From Caldilineaceae bacterium (GTDB taxonomy: Bacteria; Chloroflexota; Anaerolineae; Caldilineales; Caldilineaceae), in the NCBI GenBank assembly GCA_022824685.1, contig JAJDZJ010000178.1, forward strand, positions 1 through 35,299: a DNA stretch of 35,299 bases, written 5' to 3'. A model generated the notes under the pieces. That model was not told where the DNA came from. It saw only the letters and a list, made by a program, of their open reading frames with translations, and searched no databases. Below, piece after piece: positions 17,110 to 25,865 of the stretch (position 1 is its first letter; every line of letters begins with the position of its first letter). A program made the position numbers and the translations under genes.

Positions 17110-18687
17110 TCAGTATGCGTTCTTGTTTGTCCCGAGCAACCACTGGCCCAGTGTCCGTATGATGATCTTGAAGTCCAGAGCCGGTGACCAGTTCTCAATG
17201 TACCAGAGATCGTACTTGGTGCGCTCCTCGATCGAGGTGTCACCCCGCAAGCCGTTGACCGCGGCCCAACCGGTCATGCCGGCCTTCTCCCGGTGGCGGT
17301 CCATATAACGGGGTATCATCTGCCGGAACTGCTCCACGTACACAGGGCGTTCCGGGCGCGGCCCCACCAGGCTCATCTCACCAAAGAGAACATTGATCAA
17401 CTGGGGCAGCTCGTCGATGTTGGATTGACGAATTAAGGCGCCCAGTTTAGTGCGCCGGGGATCGTTCTCAACGGTCCAACCCGGCCCTGCCCTTTCCGCA
17501 TCCTCCCGCATGGAGCGAAACTTCAGAATCTTGAACGACTTGGCATCCAGTCCCATCCGCTCATGTGTGTAAAAGACCGGCCCAGGACTGTCCAGTTTTA
17601 TCAAGAGCGCCACCAGCAACAAGAATGGGCTGAGAAACACCAGGCCGATAGCGCTGCCCACCAGATCCATCCCCCGTTTGAGCGTCAGTTTCCAGCCCTG
17701 AAGAGCCACATCGCGTACCGTGACCAGGGGCAAACCGCCAAGATAGCCGATCGTCACCTCACTGGCCATGATTCCGAATGCATCCGGCAGCACGCGAATG
17801 CCGACCTTTTCCCGCTCGCACAAGCTGATAATGCCAATCAGCTCCTGGTGTGTACTTTCAGGCAGGGCAATGATCACTTCGTCAACAGCAAACTCGTCAA
17901 TAACCCTGGGAATGTCGGCAAAGCTGCCCAGTACCGGCACATCGAGAATGGCACGCGTGCCGCTGTTATCCACGACACCGATTACCTGAAAGCCCAGTTT
18001 GGGATTGGCCTGCACCCTCTGCAAAATCATGCGCCCGGAATCGCCGCCCCCAATGAGCAGGACCCGATCCCCTCCGATTCCTCTGGCCTGCGCATTCCAC
18101 TGTATCTGCGCATGCAGCGTCCGCCCGATCGTCAGCATGAAAATGTTGAGAATCCAGGCATACCCCAAGAAGGTACGGTGGTATACAAAATCCCGCAAAA
18201 AAAGACTCACCAGCGCCACGGTAAGAAGCGTACAAAGTGTCGTCAGTTTCGCAGTCCGGAACATCTCGTCCAGATGGCCGAGCGGCCGGCGGCGCTGGTA
18301 CATATCCCGCGTAAAGAAAAGCGATAGCAGAATCAGCGACTGGGTCAGCGGCAGAGGCAGAAACTCGACAAACGGGCCGACTATGATATTCGGCTGCAAC
18401 TCCATCAACCGCGGCGTCAGGTTCATCTCGGTGAGCTGGTGGGCCAGAAAGAACGCCAGCCAGGTGCATCCCAAATCCACAACAATCAGCGAGAGCGCGA
18501 ACAAAAGCTGCGCTCGCTTGGGCACGCCCGGCCGCTGGGCGCGCAGCGCCGAATATCTCCCGTTCGAGCTCGAGAAGGTGTCCTGCTCCGTCGCGTCTGA
18601 ATCTTGCGCGGCTGCAGTCGCCGAAGGCCGCGCTCCTTGCGCAGGCTCCTCAAGATCTGATGTCGACTGAACTGGTGACTTCCTCAT
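17110..18687 (-). CDS. Polyprenyl-phosphate sugar phosphotransferase (WcaJ/WbaP-like)
   Basis: This membrane enzyme is predicted to transfer a sugar-1-phosphate from a UDP-sugar to undecaprenyl phosphate, the first step of surface polysaccharide synthesis. About four N-terminal membrane spans are followed by a Rossmann-like domain with RVLLIGGGDSGRMILQ. A further hydrophobic segment (VGSAIGLVFLSPFLLLVALL) then leads to the catalytic bacterial sugar transferase domain with FKILKFRSM, IDELPQLINVLFGEMSLVGP and RPERP. The length is 525 residues from ATG 18687; an in-frame GTG at 18726 is possible and neither has a strong ribosome binding site. The N-terminal 70 residues are hydrophilic and disordered. 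The GT2 gene just upstream suggests one polysaccharide pathway. The sugar is not certain. Confidence 0.92.
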   Translation of the reverse strand: MRKSPVQSTSDLEEPAQGARPSATAAAQDSDATEQDTFSSSNGRYSALRAQRPGVPKRAQLLFALSLIVVDLGCTWLAFFLAHQLTEMNLTPRLMELQPNIIVGPFVEFLPLPLTQSLILLSLFFTRDMYQRRRPLGHLDEMFRTAKLTTLCTLLTVALVSLFLRDFVYHRTFLGYAWILNIFMLTIGRTLHAQIQWNAQARGIGGDRVLLIGGGDSGRMILQRVQANPKLGFQVIGVVDNSGTRAILDVPVLGSFADIPRVIDEFAVDEVIIALPESTHQELIGIISLCEREKVGIRVLPDAFGIMASEVTIGYLGGLPLVTVRDVALQGWKLTLKRGMDLVGSAIGLVFLSPFLLLVALLIKLDSPGPVFYTHERMGLDAKSFKILKFRSMREDAERAGPGWTVENDPRRTKLGALIRQSNIDELPQLINVLFGEMSLVGPRPERPVYVEQFRQMIPRYMDRHREKAGMTGWAAVNGLRGDTSIEERTKYDLWYIENWSPALDFKIIIRTLGQWLLGTNKNAY

Positions 18688-18792
18688 CGTGCGTATTGCC
18701 TGAAACCTCGAGTGACGACCCCTCACCGTCGATTTTCGATTTTACGAATTTCTGGCGCACCGTTTTTTCTGTGCCTGAAACGCGGGACGCCG

Positions 18793-19812
18793 CTAAATCC
18801 GTTTTTGACGCAATTTCCAAAGACGGATGGCGATGTCTACGCCACCCATCAGAGCGATACTGAGCCAGATCAGTTTGTCCAGCATCCATGAACTGTTGGC
18901 CCGGTAGTGTTTGCGATAGAAGATCCACATAGCCTCGTAGAAGGCCAATCGAGCCTTCCGGCTCTTGCGGCTGGAAGCCTCCTTTACATGGGTTATCTCC
19001 ACCTGGCCGTTGTACCAGGCATCCCATCCAGCGCTCTTTATCCTTTTGGCCCAATCAAGGTCCTCACCGTACATGAAGTAGGCCTCGTCCAACAGCCCGA
19101 CCTGCAGGATCGCCTCCGTCCGCACCTGCATATAGGCGCCTACAACAGAATCCACCGGATGAACCGCGTCCTCCGGCAGGTAGCCCAGATTATAGGCGTT
19201 GAAACGTTTGCTCTTCGGAAACAGGCGACTCAGGCGGGCCATGCGGCAGAAGCTCACCCAAGGCGTGGGGAAACTGCGGCGGCAGGCCAGGTCCAGCGTT
19301 CCGTCCGGGCGCCGCACTCGTGGGCCGGCAACCGCCGCACTGGGCCGTTCATCCATGAACTGGATCATGTCGGCCACAGCGTTCGCTGGCAATACAGTGT
19401 CATTGTTGAGAAGAAGTATGTAGCGGGGAAGGGATGTTTCGCGCTCCGGTTCGCGGTCATCCAAGCCCAACTGTCGAAGAGCCAGATTGTTGCCCGCGCT
19501 GAAGCCGAGATTGGCTTCGGATACGATCACGCCTGCCTGCGGAAAGCGCTCGCCTACCATGGCGACACTGTCGTCGCCGCTGCCGTTGTCCACGACACAG
19601 ACGGTGTAAGAATAGTCTCCGCCAGAGGCGTATACCGAAGTCAAACAGTCGCTCAGCAGTACGCTGCCGTTGTAGTTGAGGATAACAATTGCGAGGTCCA
19701 GTTCCTCTTCAGACCGGACAGATCCAGACCGCGCCTCGCCTATCGACATCGTCAATGGCGAGCCGGCGCTCTCTATCCATTCTGACCAGACGACATGGCG
19801 AGGAGACTGCAT
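18793..19812 (-). CDS. GT2-family glycosyltransferase (rhamnosyltransferase WbbL-like)
   Basis: This GT-A fold enzyme extends surface glycans from a nucleotide sugar. The N-terminal core begins near residue 38 with LDLAIVILNYNG, followed by VVDNGSGDDS, ANLGFSAGNNLAL and the DXD-like LLNNDT. Further on are AGPRVRRPDGTLD, GAYMQVRTEAI and the MYGEDLDWAKR acceptor-site motif, which place it with WbbL-type rhamnosyltransferases. A hydrophobic stretch near the C-terminus (DKLIWLSIALMGGVDIAI) may tether it to the membrane. The first 35 residues have no family similarity, so the true start could be the ATG at 19749. The sugar phosphotransferase gene follows after about 105 bases. Confidence 0.9.
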   Translation of the reverse strand: MQSPRHVVWSEWIESAGSPLTMSIGEARSGSVRSEEELDLAIVILNYNGSVLLSDCLTSVYASGGDYSYTVCVVDNGSGDDSVAMVGERFPQAGVIVSEANLGFSAGNNLALRQLGLDDREPERETSLPRYILLLNNDTVLPANAVADMIQFMDERPSAAVAGPRVRRPDGTLDLACRRSFPTPWVSFCRMARLSRLFPKSKRFNAYNLGYLPEDAVHPVDSVVGAYMQVRTEAILQVGLLDEAYFMYGEDLDWAKRIKSAGWDAWYNGQVEITHVKEASSRKSRKARLAFYEAMWIFYRKHYRANSSWMLDKLIWLSIALMGGVDIAIRLWKLRQKRI

Positions 19813-20145
19813 TGTCGGAGTCGCTGTTCACCCCTTGCTCAGTTCTCCACAAAGCTGGAGAAGGCCGCGGAAGGCAAGTCTGACTGAGAAATGAACCGTG
19901 ATCGATGCGATTGAAAAATGGGGATGATTAGCTGCCGCGGAGCGCAGGACAGTCAATCAAGGCAATCAGACAGATCGCAAAAATCACAGTCGAAACTGTC
20001 CGTTCTTTACGTGGCAGATTCTATCACGGCATACTACTTTCACCAAAACGGTCGTTTTGAAGGGGGGGTGCGCCAATAGGAATGCGTGGCTGGTTCAACC
20101 GTGACGATCCCGTCCACGGAGGCCGGCTTCGAATTTCGTTCACGT
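19813..20145. other. Intergenic region between ftcD and the GT2 gene
   Basis: No gene was recognised in these 333 bases. A short perfect inverted repeat (CAAAACG/CGTTTTG, 2-base loop) lies at 20044-20059, followed on the plus strand by a run of seven G. It could help end ftcD transcripts, but no U-tract supports this. The promoter of the GT2/sugar phosphotransferase pair should be here; I could not choose a convincing pair of boxes. Confidence 0.3.
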
Positions 20146-21180
20146 TCACAACGTGGCTCCAAGCGCACGGCGGCGCAGAAGCCGGGCGCGGGGCGTGCCC
20201 CCCTCCTCCGGATGCTTTGAAGGTGTGGCGAGAGCGTGCTCCAGCACGCGGTCCGGGGTCAGGTCCGGCAGCAGCAGTGCCTCTGCCGCGGCCGCCAAAG
20301 AGGCCGCCGACCTGATCTGTCCCGTACTGGACACTGCATCGTCCTCGATGCCTGGCAGAGCGTCACGCGGAATGAGGCCGATCAGTTCACTGCGATCGAG
20401 CGCCACCGAGTGTTCAGCGGCCCGTTGGCGAATGGCATCAACGACCGCAAGCGGGGAGGTGGCGCGATAGTCGACAAGATTCATGCTGACCTGGGCCTGC
20501 CCACCGACGAGCAAACCCAGGGCTCTGACCCCCGACAGCCCCCCGTCGCGCTCTCGAATCCGGCTGGCGATGGCTCGGGCAACCGCAACGTCGGCAGTCC
20601 GCAGAAAGACGTTGAAAGCGATCAGAATCGGCCTGGCCCCGACAATGACCGCGCCCGCTGGGCCGACTTTGGCAGGGCCGAAGTCCGGCCGGCGACGCGG
20701 GCTGTGAATCTCCCGGCGCAGGGTCTCATATTCCCCGCGGCGAACGTCAGCAAGATTGCGGCGTTCCGCGCTGGTTGCCGCCGCGCCGTAAAGGTAGACC
20801 GGCACATCCAGCTCATCGCCTATACGGCGGCCAAGCTGGTGGGCCAGGCGAGCGCAGTCTGCAAGCTGAATGTCGCGAATCGGTGTCAGGGGTACCACAT
20901 CGGCGGCCCCCAAGCGTGGATGGACGCCCTGATGGTGCTGAAGGTCGATGCGGGTGATTGCCGCCTCCACCGCGTTGAACAGACCTTGCAGAACCGGTCC
21001 CGGCGCGCCGGCCACTGTGAGGACGGTTCGGTTGTGATGCGCATCGCTGGTGCGATGCAACAGGCGCGCGCCGGAAGTCCGTACCGCGGCCGCTAACTCG
21101 TCGATCACATCGCCGCGGCGCCCCTCGGAAAAATTGGGAACCGCTTCAATGATTGGGCTGCTACTCGCGGCAAGATTCAT
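20146..21180 (-). CDS. ftcD: Glutamate formimidoyltransferase (single domain)
   Basis: The enzyme passes a formimino group between formiminoglutamate and tetrahydrofolate, usually in histidine degradation. The sequence begins with the family pattern IIEAVPNFSEGRR. It then has SDAHHNRTVLTVAG and the active-site run around H82, H83, H87 and R89 (QHHQGVHPRLGAADVVP). VSMNLVDYRATSP is the folate-side motif. At 344 residues it contains only the formiminotransferase part, without the cyclodeaminase domain of animal FTCD. No other histidine-degradation or folate gene is visible in the window, so the physiological role could differ. A related activity, 5-formyl-THF interconversion, is also known in the family. 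The modA-modB pair lies upstream in the same direction, 113 bases away. Confidence 0.92.
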   Translation of the reverse strand: MNLAASSSPIIEAVPNFSEGRRGDVIDELAAAVRTSGARLLHRTSDAHHNRTVLTVAGAPGPVLQGLFNAVEAAITRIDLQHHQGVHPRLGAADVVPLTPIRDIQLADCARLAHQLGRRIGDELDVPVYLYGAAATSAERRNLADVRRGEYETLRREIHSPRRRPDFGPAKVGPAGAVIVGARPILIAFNVFLRTADVAVARAIASRIRERDGGLSGVRALGLLVGGQAQVSMNLVDYRATSPLAVVDAIRQRAAEHSVALDRSELIGLIPRDALPGIEDDAVSSTGQIRSAASLAAAAEALLLPDLTPDRVLEHALATPSKHPEEGGTPRARLLRRRALGATL

Positions 21181-21293
21181 ATCACGAATGGCTGGATTGC
21201 GGCAGTGACCGGCGCATTACTGAATGTGCGCTCCCGCTCTGTCGGATTCGCGCCTCTGCGCCGTGAAATCAAAGTCCGGCTGCTGGGCTGAGG

Positions 21294-22148
21294 CTAACCG
21301 GTCCGTCCCAGCAGCCATTTCACGAGCAAAAGGATGGCGAACGCGGTCGCCATCAGGACAACGGACAAGGCCAGGGCGACATCGAGATCCAATTCGAAGC
21401 CGATATAGATGGCCAGGGGCATCGTCTGCGTGCGGCCAGGATAGTTGCCGGCAAAGAGGATTGTGGCCCCGAAATCTCCCAGGGCTCTGGCCCACGTCAT
21501 CACAAGCCCACCCAGCAAAGATGCGCGGGCAAGAGGCACTGTTACGTAGCGGAAGATCTGCCGGCTGTCGGCTCCGTCCAGCGCGGCCGCCTCCTCCAGC
21601 GCGGCGGAGCTACGGCTCAGGCCGCCAATGGCCGCGCGGATATAGTAGGGAGAGGCAACGAAGAGCTGGGCGAATATGACCGCCAGCGAAGTGAACGCGA
21701 TCTCGATCCCGGCCACGGACAGGCTCTGACCCACCAGCCCCCGCCGGCCAAATGCCATAAGCAGCGCCAGCCCCGCGACCGCAGGAGGCAGAACCGTCGG
21801 CAGGTCGATGAGCGTATCCAATGCCCGGCGTCCCCGAAACTGCCGCCGGGTCATCAGCAGCGCCAGGGGCGTGCCCAGAGCGATCGTCAGCGCCGTTGCC
21901 GTGGCCGATGTCCACAGGCTCAGAACAATCGCTCGCCGCGCGACCGGCTGGGCCAGATGCGCGCTGATTTCCGTCAGCTCGGTCCGCCAGATCAATGCCA
22001 GCAGTGGCAAAGTCAGGAACAGGACCATGGGCACGGCTGACCAGACGAGGGCGAGGCCCGGTCGCGAAAAGCGCCTGGAGGCGCGCTGGTCGCCGTCCGC
22101 TCGGTCGACAGTCAGGCGCATCGCTTCGGCAGCGTCAGTCGTTCGCAT
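21294..22148 (-). CDS. modB: Molybdate ABC transporter permease
   Basis: ModB is the membrane channel of the molybdate/tungstate importer. The protein has 284 residues and about six hydrophobic segments. The permease core has LIDLPTVLPPAVAGLALL, and the ATPase-contacting EAA loop is ALEEAAALDGADSRQIFRYVTVPLA. This is followed by WARALGDFGATILFAGN, characteristic of ModB/CysT permeases. ATG 22148 overlaps the modA end by 14 bases; an internal ATG at 22121 is an alternative. No modC ATPase gene follows: the next gene downstream is ftcD. Confidence 0.93.
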   Translation of the reverse strand: MRTTDAAEAMRLTVDRADGDQRASRRFSRPGLALVWSAVPMVLFLTLPLLALIWRTELTEISAHLAQPVARRAIVLSLWTSATATALTIALGTPLALLMTRRQFRGRRALDTLIDLPTVLPPAVAGLALLMAFGRRGLVGQSLSVAGIEIAFTSLAVIFAQLFVASPYYIRAAIGGLSRSSAALEEAAALDGADSRQIFRYVTVPLARASLLGGLVMTWARALGDFGATILFAGNYPGRTQTMPLAIYIGFELDLDVALALSVVLMATAFAILLLVKWLLGRTG

Positions 22149-23070
22149 GGTCGGATGACTCTACAGACGAAACGGGTGAGACGTCCGCCAATTCTCCAGC
22201 CCGGCACTCGGTCGAAAAGCCCTGCGCCTCCAACACAGCCGTGCCCTCTTCAGAAAACAGAAAAGAGATAAAGGCTCCCGCCTGCTCCCGATGCGCGCTG
22301 TCGCGGATCAGGGCGATCGGATAGATCGCTGAAACGTTCAGGTCGAACGGTATCTCCATGCTCTGCAGCTCGGTTTCACCTGCCAGGTCACTGGCGTATA
22401 CAACCCCGGCATCGGCTTCACCCAACTGCAATTTACTGAGAATGCTGCGCACACTCTGTTCTTCAGATACGATGTTGGCCTCAAATCCGGCGCGAAATTC
22501 GGGGCCAAAACGGTTGTCCCTAGCTGCCTTGGACAGAAACTGTCGCGTGTACCGCCCAATCGGCGCCGCTTCAGCGCCTACGACTATCTTCATGCCTGGC
22601 TCGGCCAATTTCAGTAGTGATATGACCTCAGCCGAAACACCGCCATTTTCCGCCGGACCCCGGCCGTAGCCAACCATCAGTCGATTGCAGGCAAATGTCG
22701 TCACGTTTGTCTTCTCAACCCGTCCGGCATCGATGGCCGCCCGCATCTGCGTTTCGTCCGCTGAGGCGAAAACGTCGGCGTATGCCCCCTCGCGTAATTG
22801 ACCGGCCAGATGCTGGGAACCGGCAAAGTTGAAAACAACGTTTACGCGATGGCCGCTTGCGCTGAACAATCGCGATGCCTCTTGAAAGACATCGGTAAGC
22901 GACGCTGCCGCGAAAACGGTGACGACGGGTCTTTCCGTTATTGATTCTCCGCTGGCTGCCGGCGCGCTGCACGCCCCCACCAGCGGGCTGCCCAGCAGAA
23001 GCGCGGCCGCCGCAAATAGTGTATGAACGCGCGGGAACGCCCGATTCTGTGAACACGGAGCCCTCTGCAA
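22135..23070 (-). CDS. modA: Molybdate-binding lipoprotein
   Basis: ModA captures molybdate or tungstate outside the membrane and delivers it to ModB. The mature domain begins with VTVFAAASLTDVFQEASRLF, followed by FNFAGSQHLAGQLREGAYADVFASAD, both typical of ModA. AEAAPIGRYTRQFL and EADAGVVYASD follow. I propose the TTG at 23070 as start: it is preceded by GGAGAAGGAAGAAGG and opens a signal peptide with lipobox LVGAC (Cys34), giving 311 residues. The open frame extends to 23223, but those residues do not look like a signal peptide. The last 20 residues are a short hydrophilic tail overlapping modB. Confidence 0.92.
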   Translation of the reverse strand: MQRAPCSQNRAFPRVHTLFAAAALLLGSPLVGACSAPAASGESITERPVVTVFAAASLTDVFQEASRLFSASGHRVNVVFNFAGSQHLAGQLREGAYADVFASADETQMRAAIDAGRVEKTNVTTFACNRLMVGYGRGPAENGGVSAEVISLLKLAEPGMKIVVGAEAAPIGRYTRQFLSKAARDNRFGPEFRAGFEANIVSEEQSVRSILSKLQLGEADAGVVYASDLAGETELQSMEIPFDLNVSAIYPIALIRDSAHREQAGAFISFLFSEEGTAVLEAQGFSTECRAGELADVSPVSSVESSDHAND

Positions 23071-23617
23071 GACCTTCTTCCTTCTCCACTGAATCCCGGT
23101 GTTGAGGGCATGCCAACAGGTGACGCCGGCCTCAGCCGCAGTCCGCTTGAGCGCAACTGTTGTCCCGCGCAAACGCAAGGAAGACACGAATTTGACGATA
23201 ACAGTGTGCCCTGACCGTGTCAAATTCAGACCGTTTCCACTCTGCTGGCTGAACGTAAGGCCGGACTCGAAACTGTCTCAATTCACGGCCCTCCTGCTAA
23301 CATTGCCAACTGTCAGGCCGGTCAAGCCCGCGGCAAGCGAAGGGCGCAGTCCAGATTGGGGGAGGGATGGGAGTCGAGCAGGGCGAGTTCGGCTCGCGAT
23401 TCAGCAACCTGACCACGATTTCAACTGAATCGGCCCCCAGATTGAGATGCGTGCGCCTTGACCCTACGCTGGGTGCGTTCCGTTCAGTTCGAGGCAGTAT
23501 GGTATGATCGAAAGATGACGCTGGCAATACAGCAGGATGATGGCGCAGCTTCAGGCTGGGCGTCAAACGGGCCGAAGTCTTCCGGCCGAAGATGCCAGCA
23601 GGTCGACAGGGGGAGCG
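23071..23617. other. Divergent intergenic region between modA and the double FemAB gene
   Basis: No gene is supported here, apart from a possible short N-terminal extension of either neighbour. The region should hold two divergent promoters. A candidate for the FemAB gene is listed separately; none was found for modA. No obvious ModE-type palindrome or molybdenum riboswitch pattern was recognised by eye. Confidence 0.3.
23478..23508 (+). promoter_or_regulatory. Possible promoter of the double FemAB gene
   Basis: TGGTATGAT at 23500-23508 is an extended -10 element (TGn plus TATGAT, five of six consensus bases). A -35 box is poor (TTCCGT at 23478). It lies about 110 bases before the preferred start and 30 before the alternative ATG at 23537. 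Confidence 0.3.
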
Positions 23618-25828
23618 GTGACAGAGCACGCAGCTGACTGGAATGAATTCGTTACAAACCATGCCGCCGGCCATCTCTTGCAGACAAGTGAGTGGGCGGC
23701 GTTGAAATGCCGCTTCGGCTGGCGTGCCCGAAGCGCGCTGCTGCCGGCTGCCGAACCTGACCGCGCCGCGCAGGCCGGGGCGCTGATCCTGTTCCGCAAA
23801 GGCATGGGACAGGTTCTGGCATACGTCCCCAGGGGCCCGCTGGTAGACTGGTCCGACGCTACGCTGACGAACGACCTGGTGGCGCGCATGCGCGAAGTAG
23901 CCCGGCAGGAGGGGGCCTTCGCCTTGAAAATCGAGCCGGACCTGCTGGACACGGCAGCCAACCGGCAGCGCCTTGCGGCGGCCGGCTTTCAACCCAGCTC
24001 CCAGACGATTCAGCCTCGCAGCACCATCGTCGTCGATCTGCAGCCGGATGTCGATACCATCCTGGCGCGCATGAAGAGTAAATGGCGCTATAACATCCGG
24101 CTTGCCGCACGCAAAGGCGTTCGCGTGCGAGAACTGGAGGCGCACGAACTGCCCCTTTTTCAGAATCTGATCGAAGAGACGGGCAAACGGGATGGCTTTC
24201 CCGTTCACAGCCCCGCCTACTACCAGGACGCCTACAAACTTCTGGCCTCCCGCTGGGGCGCCTTTTTCCTAGCCTCGTATGGGGACGAACCTCTGGCCAG
24301 CATTGCTGTCTTCGCTTTCGGTTCGTCCGCATGCTACCTGTGGGGGGCCAGCAATAACCGCCGCCGCAACCTGATGCCCAACCACGCGCTCCAATGGGAA
24401 GCGATGCGCTGGGCCAAGGAACGCGGCTGCGCACGTTACGACCTTTGGGGCATCCCCGATGAAATCGGCGCCGTGGCGACCGGTCTCTGGCACGAAGCCC
24501 GCAACGCTGTATCCGCCGACACGGCGCCGGTTGACGTCAATGCGCTTCCTGCGGGCGATCTCTGGGGCGTCTTCCGATTCAAGCAGGGCTTTGGCGGCGT
24601 GCTGGAGCGCACTGTCGGCGCCTGGGACATGCCCCTGCAGCGGTCAGTCTACGGCCTCTATCGGGCTGCCATGTCGGCGAAGGATCATGCCGCCAAGAGC
24701 AAGCGTCCGGCGAAGAAGAGCGAGAAACGAGCCAGTCAACGACTCCCCTCCCCTGTAGAGGTAGCCCTGGAGCCGGTTATGTCTGCCGACGCGTGGGATG
24801 ACCTTGCGACGCAGTTGCCGGCGAATTCCAGCCACGTACTGCAGAGTTGGACGTGGGGCGCGGTCAAGGCCGCCACCGGATGGCGCGTCGAGCGCTGGCG
24901 CGTGCAACGCGGCGGGCGGCTCCTGGGGGCCTTTCAATGGCTGTGGCGGCAGCCCACGCGGGGGCTCCCTTTGCGCGTGGCCTACGTGCCCAAGGGCCCC
25001 CTGCTGGATTGGTCCGACGACGAAGCAACTGCGCTGGTTCTGGCGCAGATTGAGAAACTGTGTCAGCGGAGAGGTTGCCTGCAGGTGAAAATCGATCCCG
25101 ATGTCGGTGAAGAGGAACCGGCAGGGTCGCGCCTGAAGAGCCTGCTGCGCCAGCGCAACTGGCGCTTCAGCCCAGAGCAGATCCAGTTCAAAAACACCGG
25201 ACTCACTGACGTTGACCAGGCCGATGAACAGCTGCTGGCCCGGTTCAAGAGCAAGTGGCGCTACAACATACGGCTTGCCGAACGGCGGGGCGTTACCGTG
25301 CGCTGCGGCGGTCCTCCAGACCTGGCGGCCTTCTATCAGCTCTACCAGGAGACGAGCGCTCGCGACGGTTTTCTAATCCGCCCATTTGCCTACTACGATG
25401 CGCTATGGCGTATGTTTCTGGAGAGACAGCGCACCGGGGGAACGCGAACCGGCGGGGCCCTGCTGTTGGCCGAGCACCCACAGGAATCCCGGCCCGTCGC
25501 CGGTCTGTTTCTGCTCCGCCACGCACGCCAGACTATCTATTTCAACGGGGCCAGCAGCGCGCGCCGCCGCCGCGATATGCCCAACTATCTCTTGCAGTGG
25601 CGCGCCATGCAGTGGGCAAGGGCCCAGGGCTGCGCCATCTACGATTGGTGGGGAGCGCCGACAACGCCGGATGACCCGAATGACCCGCTCCAAGGCGTCT
25701 GGCGCTTCAAAAGGGGGTTTGCCGCCCACATGGCTCTGCATATGGGGGCATGGGACTGGTCGCCCAGCCCGCTGCTGTGGCACGGCTACCATCAGGGCAA
25801 GTCACTGCTGCTGGAGTTGATGCGTTAG
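23618..25828 (+). CDS. Tandem FemAB-domain aminoacyltransferase (two fused FemX-like units)
   Basis: FemAB enzymes add amino acids from aminoacyl-tRNA to lipid-linked peptidoglycan precursors. This chain of 736 residues contains two complete units, at about residues 1-355 and 385-736. A Lys/Ala-rich linker (KSKRPAKKSEKRASQ) joins them. Each half has, in order, a QTSEW or QSWTW entry motif, VPRGPLVDWSD or VPKGPLLDWSD, KSKWRYNIRLA followed by a basic stretch, NLMPNHALQWEAMRWA or DMPNYLLQWRAMQWA, and a final FRFKQGFGG or WRFKRGFAA. GTG 23618 is preferred because GGGGGAG sits just before it and the first domain starts at once; ATG 23537 is an alternative. Role in cross-bridge synthesis is inferred from the family. 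Confidence 0.88.
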   Translation: MTEHAADWNEFVTNHAAGHLLQTSEWAALKCRFGWRARSALLPAAEPDRAAQAGALILFRKGMGQVLAYVPRGPLVDWSDATLTNDLVARMREVARQEGAFALKIEPDLLDTAANRQRLAAAGFQPSSQTIQPRSTIVVDLQPDVDTILARMKSKWRYNIRLAARKGVRVRELEAHELPLFQNLIEETGKRDGFPVHSPAYYQDAYKLLASRWGAFFLASYGDEPLASIAVFAFGSSACYLWGASNNRRRNLMPNHALQWEAMRWAKERGCARYDLWGIPDEIGAVATGLWHEARNAVSADTAPVDVNALPAGDLWGVFRFKQGFGGVLERTVGAWDMPLQRSVYGLYRAAMSAKDHAAKSKRPAKKSEKRASQRLPSPVEVALEPVMSADAWDDLATQLPANSSHVLQSWTWGAVKAATGWRVERWRVQRGGRLLGAFQWLWRQPTRGLPLRVAYVPKGPLLDWSDDEATALVLAQIEKLCQRRGCLQVKIDPDVGEEEPAGSRLKSLLRQRNWRFSPEQIQFKNTGLTDVDQADEQLLARFKSKWRYNIRLAERRGVTVRCGGPPDLAAFYQLYQETSARDGFLIRPFAYYDALWRMFLERQRTGGTRTGGALLLAEHPQESRPVAGLFLLRHARQTIYFNGASSARRRRDMPNYLLQWRAMQWARAQGCAIYDWWGAPTTPDDPNDPLQGVWRFKRGFAAHMALHMGAWDWSPSPLLWHGYHQGKSLLLELMR

Positions 25829-25865
25829 CGGCGGCGCCAGCAGCCCTTGGCCGCTGCCTGCAGAC

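Noticed and set aside
20044..20059. Inverted repeat downstream of ftcD as an intrinsic terminator
   Set aside because: The stem is only 7 bases, A/T-rich, with a 2-base loop and no U-run in the ftcD direction.
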